Shown one piece after another: positions 11,448 to 21,629 of a stretch of DNA of 64,000 nucleotides. The position numbers and the translations under genes were made by a program. This DNA comes from Allodiplogaster sudhausi (Eukaryota > Nematoda > Chromadorea > Rhabditida > Diplogasteridae), in assembly GCA_945643635.1 (NCBI GenBank), contig CALZFC010000157.1, forward strand, positions 87,001 to 151,000, in the 5' to 3' direction. Within the stretch, counting starts at the first letter, position 1. Each line of letters opens with the position of its first letter. The notes beneath the pieces are model-generated. The model saw only the letters and a program-made list of their open reading frames with translations. It searched no databases and was not told the origin of the DNA.

Positions 11448-13153
11448 TGCACTCTCTTTGTCTCTCTTTCTCTCTCTGTCTCTCTCTTGCACTCTCTCTC
11501 TCTTGCCCTCTCTTTCTCTCTCTCTCTCACTCTCTCTCTCTCTCTTGCACTCTCTTTGTCACTCTCTCTCACTCTCTCTCTCTCTCTTGCACTCTCTTTG
11601 TCTCTCTTTCTCTCACTCTTTCTCTCTCTCTCTTGCACTCTCTTTGTCTCTCTTTCTCTCACTCTCTCTCTCTCTCTTGCACTCTCTTTGTCTCTCTTTC
11701 TCTCTTTCTCTCACTCTCTCTCTCTCTCTCTTGCACTCTCTTTGTCTCTCTTTCTCTCACTCTCTCTCTCTCTTGCACTCTCTTTGTCTCTCTTTCTCTC
11801 ACTCTCTCTCTCTCTCTTGCACTCTCTTTGTCTCTCTTTCTCTCACTCTCTCTCTCTTTCTCTTGTCCTCTCTTTCTCTCTCATTCTCGTTCTCTCACTT
11901 TTTCGATCTTGTATACATACATATATATAGTATATATAAAGTCCTCTTGACACAGGTAATTATTCCATTCGCTTTAATTGCTGCTCCACTTGCACTTGGC
12001 ACGCTCGTCTACAACTCTAAGCCAGAGAGCGCCGATGGTAAGCATAGATCAAAGATCAATAATCAAACATCTCCCTCGCTTTCTTTCTGAGAAAGAAAGC
12101 GAGGGAGAGCAAATGTACATAAACGGGGAAGGAATACCATCACTTGCACACTGCTTTCCGTGGGATCACAAGGGATCTTCTCCTTCTTCGCACAACTGCG
12201 CGCGAACAAAAAAATATGCCGCCTATTATTTAGCTGTGCCGGCGCGGGGTCGAATGGAAAAGTAGAGACATCACAAGTAGTGCTAATGGTAAGAAATTAT
12301 TTTTTTCAGCTCTGTTCGAGCATTCTAAGAACTAGTTGCGCTTTCGCTTCTTTTATTGAACCCCGTGCCAGCAGCTAAATAGACGGAATTTTTGTTCGCG
12401 CATGCGTGGAGAAAAGGTCATCAATGATCGCCCAGAAAGCAAAGAAAAATGCAAGGGTTTAACTGCTTTTATTAGTCTCTTAAAAAGTAAAATTTGCCAG
12501 TAATATGTTCCCATTGTACAAGTTGGGTTTCGCTGCTTTTATTAGCCTTTTAAAAAGAAATGAATATGGAGTAATAATTTCATACTTTACTAACATTTTA
12601 CTGTCATTATAACGCGCGAAACCATTTGAATTTATGCAAAATTGCACTATGCAAATTTGCTCAATGGCAACGGGACTTGTGATATTTCGACGTAGTAACT
12701 GAGTTTCCTAAAAGAACACGACGAAAAGCAACATAGGAGATGTCTGTATCACGGCCTCCAAGGATAGTAGAGATAGATCCAGCCGTTTTCTTGTACGACT
12801 CAAGCCGACGCCCCATGAACCTATAGAAGGCAACTTTGAATCCTCTGACAATGAGCAAAAAGATAGAAACAAAACTGGGGATGGATGACCTTATTGTAAA
12901 CCCAGGAAAGTCAGTACTAATGAATGTAATATTTTTTAATCCAAGCACTATTTAGAGTAGAGTATTGGTTGCAGTAATCGCGGCTGGCCTCCTACTCGTG
13001 TACGCGTGCAACTCGATCGGCCAGTCGTCAGCTCTGCTCTTACTGACGCCTGCCTACAGAAATGTCATCTACGCACGTCTCTTCGGCCGCCGACCAACAG
13101 GGAATTCTATCGGAAGACTGCCGATACGAACCACCCGCGACTCTGTTATATAG
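5498..13153 (+). CDS. 7TM chemoreceptor, Str/Srh superfamily type
   Basis: Eight exons join without frame conflict: 5498-5555, 5724-5902, 9560-9688, 10051-10119, 10203-10371, 11246-11400, 11956-12037, 12975-13153. Their 1020 nt give 339 aa, the usual length for nematode serpentine chemoreceptors. TM1 lies around AIGVVSISLNLLALHIIL, TM2 around DVFTNVLVVPYFTLP and TM3 around GIFLAAAPISALFRC. The TM5-TM6 loop carries the superfamily signature MSQRTAHFHRLM followed by IIPFALIAAP, and TM7 ends in LLLLTPAYRNVIY. These features fit Srh/Str receptors, which act in the membrane of sensory neurons; the ligand is unknown. The 3.7-kb intron 2 is almost wholly transposon, introns 3 and 5 carry MITEs, and intron 6 holds a CT satellite. 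The terminal repeat of the transposon ends 2-3 bases before the acceptor at 9558-9559. Despite these insertions the frame is intact, so the gene may be functional. The assignment to Srh rather than Str or Srd is tentative. Confidence 0.8.
6022..9556. mobile_element. Fold-back (long inverted repeat) transposon, family 1, outer element
   Basis: The left end (GAGAGCCTCTCCGTAAGG at 6028) matches the right end inverted (CTTACTGAGAGACTTTCTTAA near 9535-9555). Both ends are followed inward by GGGCAAG/CTGCCCTGGGAA-type sequence. It sits in intron 2 of the chemoreceptor and contains a second element of the same family (6540-8972). No transposase frame is visible, so it is probably non-autonomous. Confidence 0.7.
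6540..8972. mobile_element. Fold-back transposon, family 1, inner nested element
   Basis: The ends are TTAAGAGAGCCTCTCTGTA at 6540 and its inverse TACAGAGAGGCTCTCTTAA at 8954-8972. The two arms, each about 1.2 kb, are near-perfect inverted copies meeting near 7743. The same 64-residue chance frame therefore appears on opposite strands at 7444-7638 and 7851-8045. No protein typical of a transposase was seen. Confidence 0.8.
9777..9996. mobile_element. MITE, family M1, copy 1
   Basis: About 220 bp with imperfect inverted ends (GACGGTGCCAACTAAAA and TTTTTAGTTGGCACTG). The core carries CACATTTGCGC and a GCGCTAATGTGCATTACGGG block. It lies in the chemoreceptor intron about 55 bases before exon 4. 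It is the most diverged of three copies (others at 10983-11180 and 36372-36564). Confidence 0.7.
10632..10669. repeat. (TA)n microsatellite
   Basis: About 19 uninterrupted TA units in intron 5 of the chemoreceptor gene. Confidence 0.95.
10983..11180. mobile_element. MITE, family M1, copy 2
   Basis: The inverted ends are TATATGACAGTGCAAACTAA and its complement near 11160-11178 (TTAGTTTGCACCGTCATATA). The core contains ACGTTATGCACATTTGCGC and GTGTGCATAACGGGTCG. TA next to each end fits a Tc1/mariner-type target duplication. It lies in intron 5 of the chemoreceptor. Confidence 0.8.
11413..11890. repeat. CT-rich satellite
   Basis: About ten imperfect repeats built on CTCTCTTGCACTCTCTTTG and TCTCTCTTTCTCTCAC, about 40-56 bases per unit, in intron 6 of the chemoreceptor (sense strand pyrimidine). 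It produces long Leu-Ser-rich open frames in all three frames; these are artefacts. Confidence 0.9.
12071..12107. repeat. Perfect 18-bp hairpin
   Basis: The arms 12071-12088 (CTCCCTCGCTTTCTTTCT) and 12090-12107 are exact inverse complements with a 1-nt loop, 34 bases after the 3' end of chemoreceptor exon 7. Confidence 0.85.
12190..12412. mobile_element. Small inverted-repeat element (MITE-like)
   Basis: The left arm, around GCGCGAACAAAAAAATATG and TTAGCTGTGCCGGCGCGGGG, is repeated inverted at 12355-12405 (CCCCGTGCCAGCAGCTAAAT ... TTTTTGTTCGCGC). The arms are about 50 bp with some mismatches. It lies in the last intron of the chemoreceptor. Only this copy was seen. Confidence 0.6.
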
Positions 13154-13540
13154 GAAGAAAAGAATGGCATGGTTTGCGTCCAAGTTGTAAGCAAGCACCA
13201 AGCACCATACACTTCATGACACATCACCATATTTGTCATCGAGAATGTACATCAATTATGTATTTTTATTTCGGCATTTTATTCCGCTTTTTTCTAGCAG
13301 AATCTATAGAGGACTATTTACTGAGATATTCGAGATATAGCCGAAATATTCGCTCTATGGCGCGTAATTCAACACGGCTCGAGTCCGAATCCGCTTTTTT
13401 TCTTTATTTCTTGCTTGATATCTCGATGTCTTTGTCTCTCTCTCTCTTCGTTTAACTACTGTCTCACTAGACTATCAGTTGCCTTACTTCTTCTGCGAGT
13501 ACAAGATAGCATGCGATAAAGGAAGGCTCTAATTTGTATA

Positions 13541-13627
13541 CAAGTGGGCTCCTTCGAGTCAGTGCTTCCGTGGAGGGGCCACTAGGAGTGGTGACGGCAG
13601 GCACGCGGCGGCCTGTTTCAGAGAGAG
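13541..13627 (-). pseudogene. Duplicated tail exon of the adhesion GPCR
   Basis: On the minus strand it reads [19 protein letters not shown], nearly the same as exon 24 of the receptor at 20105-20013 ([17 protein letters not shown]). The acceptor context TTTC/TCTGAAACAG is also duplicated. No other receptor exon accompanies it. It is directly followed by sequence (13676 on) belonging to transposon family 2. Confidence 0.75.
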
Positions 13628-13675
13628 TGGAGATATTTCGCAGCAGAACTACGTTTGCATGCTGAAATGCAGGAA

Positions 13676-14348
13676 GGTACATACTTTTCGACCAAATATT
13701 ATCGAATTCACTCATCTCCACAAAAGGAGACCGAGTTGTCGTGAAAGTGCGTTAAATTTGCTACAAAGTAGCATTCTTGAAAGGTCATGCGTTTAGGTCA
13801 TGCGCAAAAGTGAAAACTGGCGCAGAGTTGCGCCGCGATTCTGCGCCAGTTTTCACTTTTACGCATGACCTAAACGCATACACAAGCCGCAGAGTTCGTC
13901 GAAATGAAACATCCTATATATCATTCGAAAGCCACTTTTATGCTCTATACGATGCATTCAAAACAGTCTGCGTAAATTGAAATATAACATGTACATCCTC
14001 ATTGAGTTTAAGAGCACGTAAAAAATCGATATTTGAAAATTTTCAAATTCTGTTTTGACTATTTATATAAGCAATATCTTTTCTATCTACAATAAAATTT
14101 TCACGTAGATTGCTTAACTGTGCGCGGAGAAACGTTCATAAACATGCGCCTTACTCGATCACCTCAAAAAGATGCGCAGTTTTTCAATTCTTTATAACTT
14201 TTTTAAATGAATTTTTTTTGGCTCCAAGACCAATCCCATTCGATTCTACGGGTCCAACATTACCTAGAAACAACTTTTAAGCAAAATCGGAGATGATGGT
14301 TTTTCTAGGGCCCCGAGAATTTTGATTCTCTCGCAAATCGCGTCATAT
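13676..14348. mobile_element. Partial fold-back transposon, family 2 (single arm with hairpin)
   Basis: 13676-13775 matches the inner part of the complete element at 30768-32532 (CACTTTTCGACCAAATATTA, then CTCCACAAAAGGAGACCGAG). 13790-14348 matches its right arm and ends with the family terminus TCTCGCAAATCGCGTCATATG. A roughly 40-bp hairpin around GTGAAAACTGGCGCAG spans 13795-13880. It looks like a deletion derivative. Confidence 0.75.
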
Positions 14349-14370
14349 GTACATTCGTAACATGAATCAA

Positions 14371-14937
14371 TCATTTTGCGAACATGTCCATGAGTGACTG
14401 GTCGAACTGCTCGGCGAGCTCCTTTAGCTGCTCCTTCAGAACATCAGGAGCCGATTTGATGATGTCGGTAATCTGCAAGAGTACGAAAGGGAACGTCATG
14501 ATAAGAAATGAATGTGATATTCGTGTTCCCCGTACCGGAAAACCTTCTGGGGTGAAGTTTAGCGAACAATAATTTTCGAAAATCTTTTTCGATCTCTGGG
14601 GATCTGCCCTGTGAGTAGGCACTCTCATTCTCGCATGCTATTTCACAGGTCGCGCAAACCCGCAGCCGGAAAATTGCGCTCACGAATGAGAGTGTGAAAG
14701 TTCAAAGCAGACATACTTTTTCGTCAACACATAATTTTTCTTGTCTACTTAAAAGTATCATTTTGTTCTTGTTTTTTAATGTTTATTATTAAAAATAACA
14801 ATCTTAAAAAGAAAACAATTTTTCACTACCTTCTCGTTCATCTGATCAGATGTGAGATTCTCGTCTTGGAAGGTGGCCAGCATCTGTTGGCCAAGCGTGT
14901 TTTCGTCGCCGCCAGCAACATCGAACTGTCGCTTCAC
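14371..14937 (-). CDS. Unrecognised gene, last two exons
   Basis: Two phase-0 exons, 14937-14830 and 14472-14371, encode 69 aa ending at the TGA at 14373-14371. The sequence is helical and acidic: VKRQFDVAGGDENTLGQQML, then LTSDQMNEKITDIIKSAPDV, then LKELAEQFDQSLMDMFAK. Donor GTAGTG and acceptors CCACAG and TTGCAG are normal. Upstream exons were not found with confidence, because a 3.4-kb double transposon begins only about 15 bases beyond the first exon's acceptor. A candidate exon near 18590-18560 is out of phase. Function unknown; perhaps a small secreted or helical protein. Confidence 0.5.
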
Positions 14938-14951
14938 CTGTGGTTTGTTTT

Positions 14952-16665
14952 TTAAGAGAGCATGTCAGTAAGCTTCGAGCGCGGCCTGCCCCGGGAAAAT
15001 TGTTTTCGAATTCGTTAACAGAAAACATTTTTCTTATACAACTCGACACGCTCTATTTAATGAGCCTAATTTCATCATCATCCGATTTTTTCCCTTCGGG
15101 AAACACTACCGTAACCTTGAAAATTCATTGAGCCATAACTTCTTCCAAAACCTGTTTTGTGAAACCATGTACATATCATTCAATAGCATTTCGAAAGCGC
15201 TTCAAATGTCATCAAGGAACATGTTTTGTTAAGATTTCATTTTGATCAAGAAAATTGGCTTTAAATAATATGAAGGGTAATCACAACACTTTATGGCCAT
15301 TTCTCCACTCTGGGACCTAGATAGAAAGAAAGAGCGTGAAATTTTCTACAAAATAAGGTACTCTCAAAAAAATTAAAGATGTTTTCGATATCAGGCGAAA
15401 AATGGGCGCGAGTCGGTCAAAATGGCGCATTTTAGGTCGCTGAGTTACAGTGCAAACGCATTCATTGATCCATAACTACGCTCAATCTTAATCTTTCAAA
15501 ATCGTAAGTATATCATCTTAGAGCTCTCACGGAGATCTTCAAATGTTAAATACATACTTTTATTGAAAAGTTTGGATTTATATGAGAAATTTCGTTTTGT
15601 ATGATAAGAAGGCTTAAAAAACTACTTCAGAAACATTTCCACACTCCCAATCATACATCATAAGAAAGAGGATGAAATTTGGCACAAGATGAACCCCTTT
15701 AAATTAAATTCCACGCGTACGATCTTCTGTTATAAGCCATAAGAGTAGGATAACAAGGCCTAATGGAAAATGTGTAGAAAAAAAGGATTGGAATATTCTA
15801 ATTCGAATAAACTAAACTACGAATACTTGGGCGAAATGACAGTGACGCTACTGGCCCTACTCTTATGGCTTATAACAAAAGTTCGTACGCATGGAATTTC
15901 ATTCAAAGGGGTTCGTCTTGTGCCAAATTTCATCCTCTTTCTTATGATGTATGATTGGGAGTGTGGAAATGTTTCTGAAGTAGTTTTTTAAGCCTTCTTA
16001 TTATACAAAACGAAATTTCCCATATAAATCCAAACTTTTCAATAAATGTATGTATATAACATTTGAAGAGCTCTATGAGAGCTCTTAGGTGATATATTTA
16101 CGATTTTGTAATATTAAGATTGAGCGTAGTTATGGACCAATGAATGCGCATGCACTGTGCCTCGGCGACCGAAAATGCACCATTTTGACCGACTCCCGCG
16201 CATTTTTCGCGTGATATCGAAGACATCGTACGCTTAAATTTTTTTTGAAAGGTGCTTATTTTGTAGAAAATTTCACGCTCTTTCTTTCTATCTAGGTCCC
16301 AGAGTGGAGAAATGGCCATAAAGTGTTGTGATTACCCTTCATATTATATAAAGCCAATTTTCTTGATCAAAATGAAATCTTATGTTCCTTGATGAAATTT
16401 GAAGCGCTTTCGAAATGCTATTGAATGATATGTACATGGTTTCACAAAACAGGTTTTGGATGAAGTTATGGCTCAATGAATTTTCAGGGTTACGGTAGTG
16501 TATCCCGAAGGAAAAAAATCGGATGATGATGAAATTAGGCTCATTAAATAAAGCGTGTCGAGTTGTATAAGAAAAATGTTTTCTGTTAACGAATTCGAAA
16601 ACAATTTTCCCGGGGCAGGCTGCCTTAAGCGCATGCTCGACTCTTACTGAGAGGCCCTCTTAAGA
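14952..16665. mobile_element. Fold-back transposon, family 1
   Basis: The left end is TTAAGAGAGCATGTCAGTAAG and the right end (16637-16665) CTTACTGAGAGGCCCTCTTAAG. Arms of about 850 bp meet near 15810, with the same tracts (CCTACTCTTATGGCTTATAAC) in inverted order. The centre is nearly identical, in opposite orientation, to the element at 22440-24161. Confidence 0.8.
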
Positions 16666-18339
16666 CAGGATGTCCATAAGACTCGAGCAGGGCCCTATTA
16701 TGACCTGCCCTAGGAATTTTTTTTTCGAATTTGTTCATGAAAATTGGCTACAGTATACAACTCGACGTGGCCAACAAAATAGGCTATATTTCAAACTTGA
16801 AAAAATTTTCCGCCCGGGACCCGGTGCAGTAACGTTAAAAATTTCACTTGTCATAACTCGCTTAAAACTTATAGTTAGACAACCATCGAGGTATCATTGG
16901 ATAGCTTTTTCAAGGGGCTTTAATTTTCGTTTTGATGATGTTTTCACAAAATTTCATTTTGGGCCTAAAATACGGCCCTAAGTATTTTCGAAGGCGGTTT
17001 TTGACCAACTTAAGCATTTTATGCTCATTTCTGCAGAACGGCTCCTACATACGCTTAAAGTGCGTGAAATTTGCTACAACATATGTCTCTTTCAAAAGAA
17101 ATAAACGTCTCGCTCTTAGGTTCCCAAACGCTTGAACATGATCCAGTGTAAACTGTAACACCGTGCAAGCGCATTCTTCGATCCATAACTGCGCTCAATG
17201 TCAATATTACAAAATCGTAAGTATATCATCTAAGAGCTCTCACGGAGATCTTCAAATGTTACATACATTATTTTATTGAAAAGTTTCAATTTTATGGGAA
17301 ATTTCGTTATGTACAATTAGAAGGCTTAAAAAACTACTGTAAAAACATTTTCTCTTGTCGAAACATACATCATAAGAAAGAGGATGAAATTTATTACAAG
17401 ATGAACCCCTTTCAATGGAATTCCATGAATACGATCTTTTGTTATAAGCCATAAGAGTAGGATAACAAGGCCTTATGGAAAAACTGTAGAAAAAAGGATT
17501 GGAATATTCTAATTCGAATAACCTAAAATGTGAATTCTTGGGCGAAATGACAGCGACGCTACTGGCACTATTTTATGATTTATAACAAAGGATCGTATGC
17601 ATGGATTTCCATTGAAAATGGTTCATCTTGTAGAAAATTTCATCCTCTTTCTTATGATGTATGTTACGACAGGCGAAAATGTTTTTAAAGTAGTTTTTTA
17701 AACCTTCTAATTGTACATAACGAAATTTCCCATATAAATTGAAACTTTTCAATAAAATAATGTATGTAACATTTGAAGGTCCCCGTGAGAGCTCTTAGAA
17801 GATATACTTACGACTTTGTAATTTTGACATTGAGCGCAGTTATGGATCGAAGAACACGGTGTTACAGTTTACATAGGAGCGTTTGGCAACCATTGTCCGG
17901 GACCTTCAATTCTTTTAAAAGAGACATATATTATAGAAAATTTCAAGCGCTTTAAGAATATGTAGGTGCCGTTTTGTAGAAATGAGCATAAAATACTTAA
18001 GTTGGCCAAAAACCGCCTTCGAAAAAATTCAGGGCCGTATTTTAGGGCCAAAATGAAATTTTATGAAAATATCATCAACATGAAAATTAAAGCCCCTTAA
18101 AAAAGCTATCCAATGATACCTAGATTGTTGTCAAACTATAATTTTTAAGCGAGTTATGACAAGTGAAATTTTTAACGTTACTGCATCGGGTCCCGCGCGG
18201 AAAAATTCTTCAAGTTTGAAATATAGCCTATTGTGTTGGCCACGTCGAGTTGTATACTGTAACCAATTTTCATGCACAAATTCGAAAAAAAATTCCTAGG
18301 GCAGGCCTTGATCGAAGGATACTGACATGCTCTCTTAAA
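16665..18339. mobile_element. Fold-back transposon, family 1, abutting copy
   Basis: It begins TTAAGACAGGATGTCC...CTGCCCTAGG and ends CCTAGGGCAGGCC...CTGACATGCTCTCTTAA. The arms are about 830 bp, centred near 17490. Its right terminus matches the left terminus of the neighbour at 14952, so the two form a fused composite. Confidence 0.75.
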
Positions 18340-18663
18340 TAGACAAAAAAATGTTTTCTGTCTAGTTTTTTGTTTGTTTGAAAGTCAGCAATATAAATTA
18401 CTTTGTTCTTGCCATTTGTTCTAATGACATTTTTATTTACTTTTGACCGCATCTAAATATATATAGAGTAATGCATCTACATACCTTCACGAATGAAAAA
18501 AATTTAATAAAATCCCACCTTTTCACACTCTCTTACCAAACTCATCATGAGTCATTTTGTGGCATTCATCCGATGTGCTTGTCGACTGAGAAATCTTTAA
18601 AAAAAAATATGCTCCCGAGTACTCTGGAATCATAGGGGCTGACTCAATCTGAAGGCCACAAAT

Positions 18664-18921
18664 TCAAGTCTGAGAGCCGAACTTTTGACCTGCATCCTTG
18701 TCACGTAAGTAAACTAAGCAAAGAGTAGAAAATTTCATAAACTCTCGTCCTTGAACATTTCTATTCATGCAATCAGCGGACAATGTTAACACTTTCAGCA
18801 ATTTCATCTCCATTTCCACCTTCTCAACCATCCTTTTCAACTCTTCAATTTCGTTTATATTCCTTCTCCTCTCCAATTGCTCGTTCATTCTCGCGCGACT
18901 GCTTGCAACAAATCGACACAT
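18664..18921 (-). CDS. Possible coiled-coil exon or short gene
   Basis: An 85-codon frame encodes a charged heptad-like helix (ARMNEQLERRRNINEIEELK, then RMVEKVEMEMKLLKVL) followed by CMNRNVQGREFMKFSTL. Composition is protein-like and unlike neighbouring repeat frames. There is no recognised family and no confirmed splice partner. It might be an upstream exon of the gene ending at 14371, but no phase-compatible link was found. Confidence 0.3.
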   Translation of the reverse strand: MCRFVASSRARMNEQLERRRNINEIEELKRMVEKVEMEMKLLKVLTLSADCMNRNVQGREFMKFSTLCLVYLRDKDAGQKFGSQT

Positions 18922-19188
18922 TCTTTATACCACAATCTACAAACAAATAATAGCACCAAAGTATCTGCACACGTTTGATAACAATGTTTACATGCATTTC
19001 TAAGTCGCACTATCGAGATCATTAAGAATTCAACGTGGGGAGATGTCATTAGGGTTAAAGAGAGATAAAAACTGACAATAAACAATTATTTCAACCCTTT
19101 CAACAACTTTTACAGCTTCCTTATATCGAAATGTCACACAAATAATTTCAATTCAAAAGTCAAAGATCAAAGATCACTAATCAATAAA

Positions 19189-21582
19189 TCAAAAGCGATA
19201 GTCTGCGACAGAGGCCGCGGAAAGGGTCGGCGCAACAGCGCGCCGCTGCTCGACCGTGGCGCCGAGCGGGAACTTGCGCCGTTTGACCGGCGTGCGGTCC
19301 TCGCGCGAATGTACGGATACGGTAGGCTCCGGATCAGCGATCGGCAAGTATCCGGACGGAGGCGACGGTGACGACGACGCGCTATCAGAGATGACGCCCG
19401 AATCATCGCCCACGAGCTCGTCTGATGACTTTGCCTGAAGTGGTGATGAATAATTTATTTATATCATACAAAATAATTAATATTATTATTAGAATATCCT
19501 AAAGTGAATTATTAATAATGCTCTAATATTTTTTATTTTAGTAAATTCTAAAATGAATTATAAATTACTTCTGAATACGTTTGTTTTTACTTTACATGAC
19601 ACAAAGATATCACTGGCAAATTTGGTTTATTCTAAAAACTAATTTGAACAAGAAATGAGCCTGACAGCGCGACTTGGCACTCTGCCAGCGGAGTCGTGAA
19701 TCGCCTCGAGACTGTCCGCCGCGCAGACGACGCCCCTCAGTGCTTCCGAGGAAGGCGCGTCATCCGAGCTCGCCCAGCCAGAGGACTTGGCTGAGATGGA
19801 GCGAGTGAGAGAGAGAGAGAGAATCGAAGAGATAATAGAGATATGGAGAGAGAAGGAGACAAGAGAGAAGAGAAGAAAAATAGTGAAAAGAGAGCGAGCG
19901 AGAGAGAAAAGAGAAATTCAAGGGCAGATATACAAGGAGGTTATAGTGGTAATTAGGAGAAAACATTAATGGAAAACAATAATTCTGAATCTAAGCCATA
20001 GAAATTACGCACAAGTGGGCGTGGCCGGCGTCTGGCCGTGCTCCTTCGAGTCAGTGCTCGCTGTGGAGGGGCCACTCGAAGTGGTGACGGCGGGAACGCG
20101 GCGACCTGTTCCAGAGAGAAGATTCTGGTTGATTCTACTGGCAGGAGGCACATGCTCTTTCTCTCTCTATTTCGCTCTCACTCTCTATCTCGCTCTCACT
20201 CTCTATCTAGCTCTCACTCGTTATATCTCGCTCTCACTCTCTATCTCGCTTTCACACTCTATCTAACTCTCTTTACCTCGCTCCCTCTCCCTCGCTCTCT
20301 CTCTCCCTCTCTCTCTCTCTCTTCCTCTCTCTTACTCTCACCAGGTTTGCCATCGCCGTCGCTGCCCGATATGCCTTTGCCACCGGCGCCGAGATCGCCG
20401 GCAGAGAGACCGCCGCCTCGCAAAATTCGCATGAATCTGAATGGGGAAGGAACGAACATAAGAGATTGTCCTTAATTAATTAATTTCCGTTCTTTAGTAT
20501 AATAAACTAAATTTATCCTCCTAATTTACGGCCCGCTGCCACCCTCCGGTCCGACCTCTGCCTGCTCGACGCGAACTCCTTGCTGTTGTAGGCGGCGGCG
20601 CTCTCCGGCGTGCCGCAGCAGCAGAAGGCGCTGCCGCCGAGCAGCCAGCGGACAAGTGCGCCGCGCGCCTTGTCATTTAGCAGGACGTGCAGAGTGAAAA
20701 TAAAGACGCCCTGGAAAGTCAAAAGCGAAATTTATTTAGAATATACTAATTTTCTGACCAATTTAGAATATTATAATTTTCTAACTCTTTAGAATATTCT
20801 AATTTCTGACCTACTTAGAACATACTAATTCTCTTGCCTATTTATAATATACCAATATTTTCACCCATTTCGAATATCTGGCCTAATTAGGATATATTAA
20901 TTGTATAAGTTTTTACAATAAACTAATTATCTGGTGTATTGAGAATATACTAATTATCTGTCCACTATTGAATATGCTAACTGTCTGAACTATTTAGGTC
21001 AGAATTGTTACGAATTATCTGTATTATTAAGAATATAAAAAAAATATCTGTCCAGTATTTAATATACTAACTGTCTGAACTATTTATGTCAGAATTGTGT
21101 ACGAATTATTTGTATTATTAAGAATATACAAAATTTTCTGACCTGCGTGCAGTTGAGCACGGTGAAGATCCAAGCGAAGACGATGCCGGCTGGCCCGTGG
21201 ACGGCGGTGAGAAAGCCGAATACCCATGTGATGCCGAGCAGGCATAGGAGAGTAGCTGAACCCTAAAATAAGATTATCATGTTCTCTTTCTTCCTTCTCT
21301 TTCTCTAGCTTTGTTTCTCCTTCTCTATGTCTATACATCTTCCACCCATCCTTCTCTTTCTCTCTTTCGCTCCTTCCCTCTTTTCTTTCTCTCTTTCTCT
21401 CTCTTTCCTCCTCACCTTGAGCCATCCCCTCAATCTATCCGTTCTGCTCCGGTCGCGTGAGTTGATCGAAAGCACAACGCGAAGTGCGACGGCGAGGAAG
21501 CACACGTTGACCACGGCAACGGCGGCGACCGGCCCGGCGAATGCCCAGATGGTTGGGGTCGTCGTGTCGATCCAGCAGCTGC

Positions 21583-21629
<47 letters not shown>

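Noticed and set aside
11241..12090. Open frames of 185-268 codons rich in Leu-Ser over the CT satellite
   Set aside because: They exist in three overlapping frames because CT repeats contain no stop codon. The region is an intron of the chemoreceptor; only the ends overlap real exons.
18558..18600. Candidate exon STSTSDECHKMTHDEFG upstream of the gene at 14371-14937
   Set aside because: Good splice signals, but its phase does not match the next exon.
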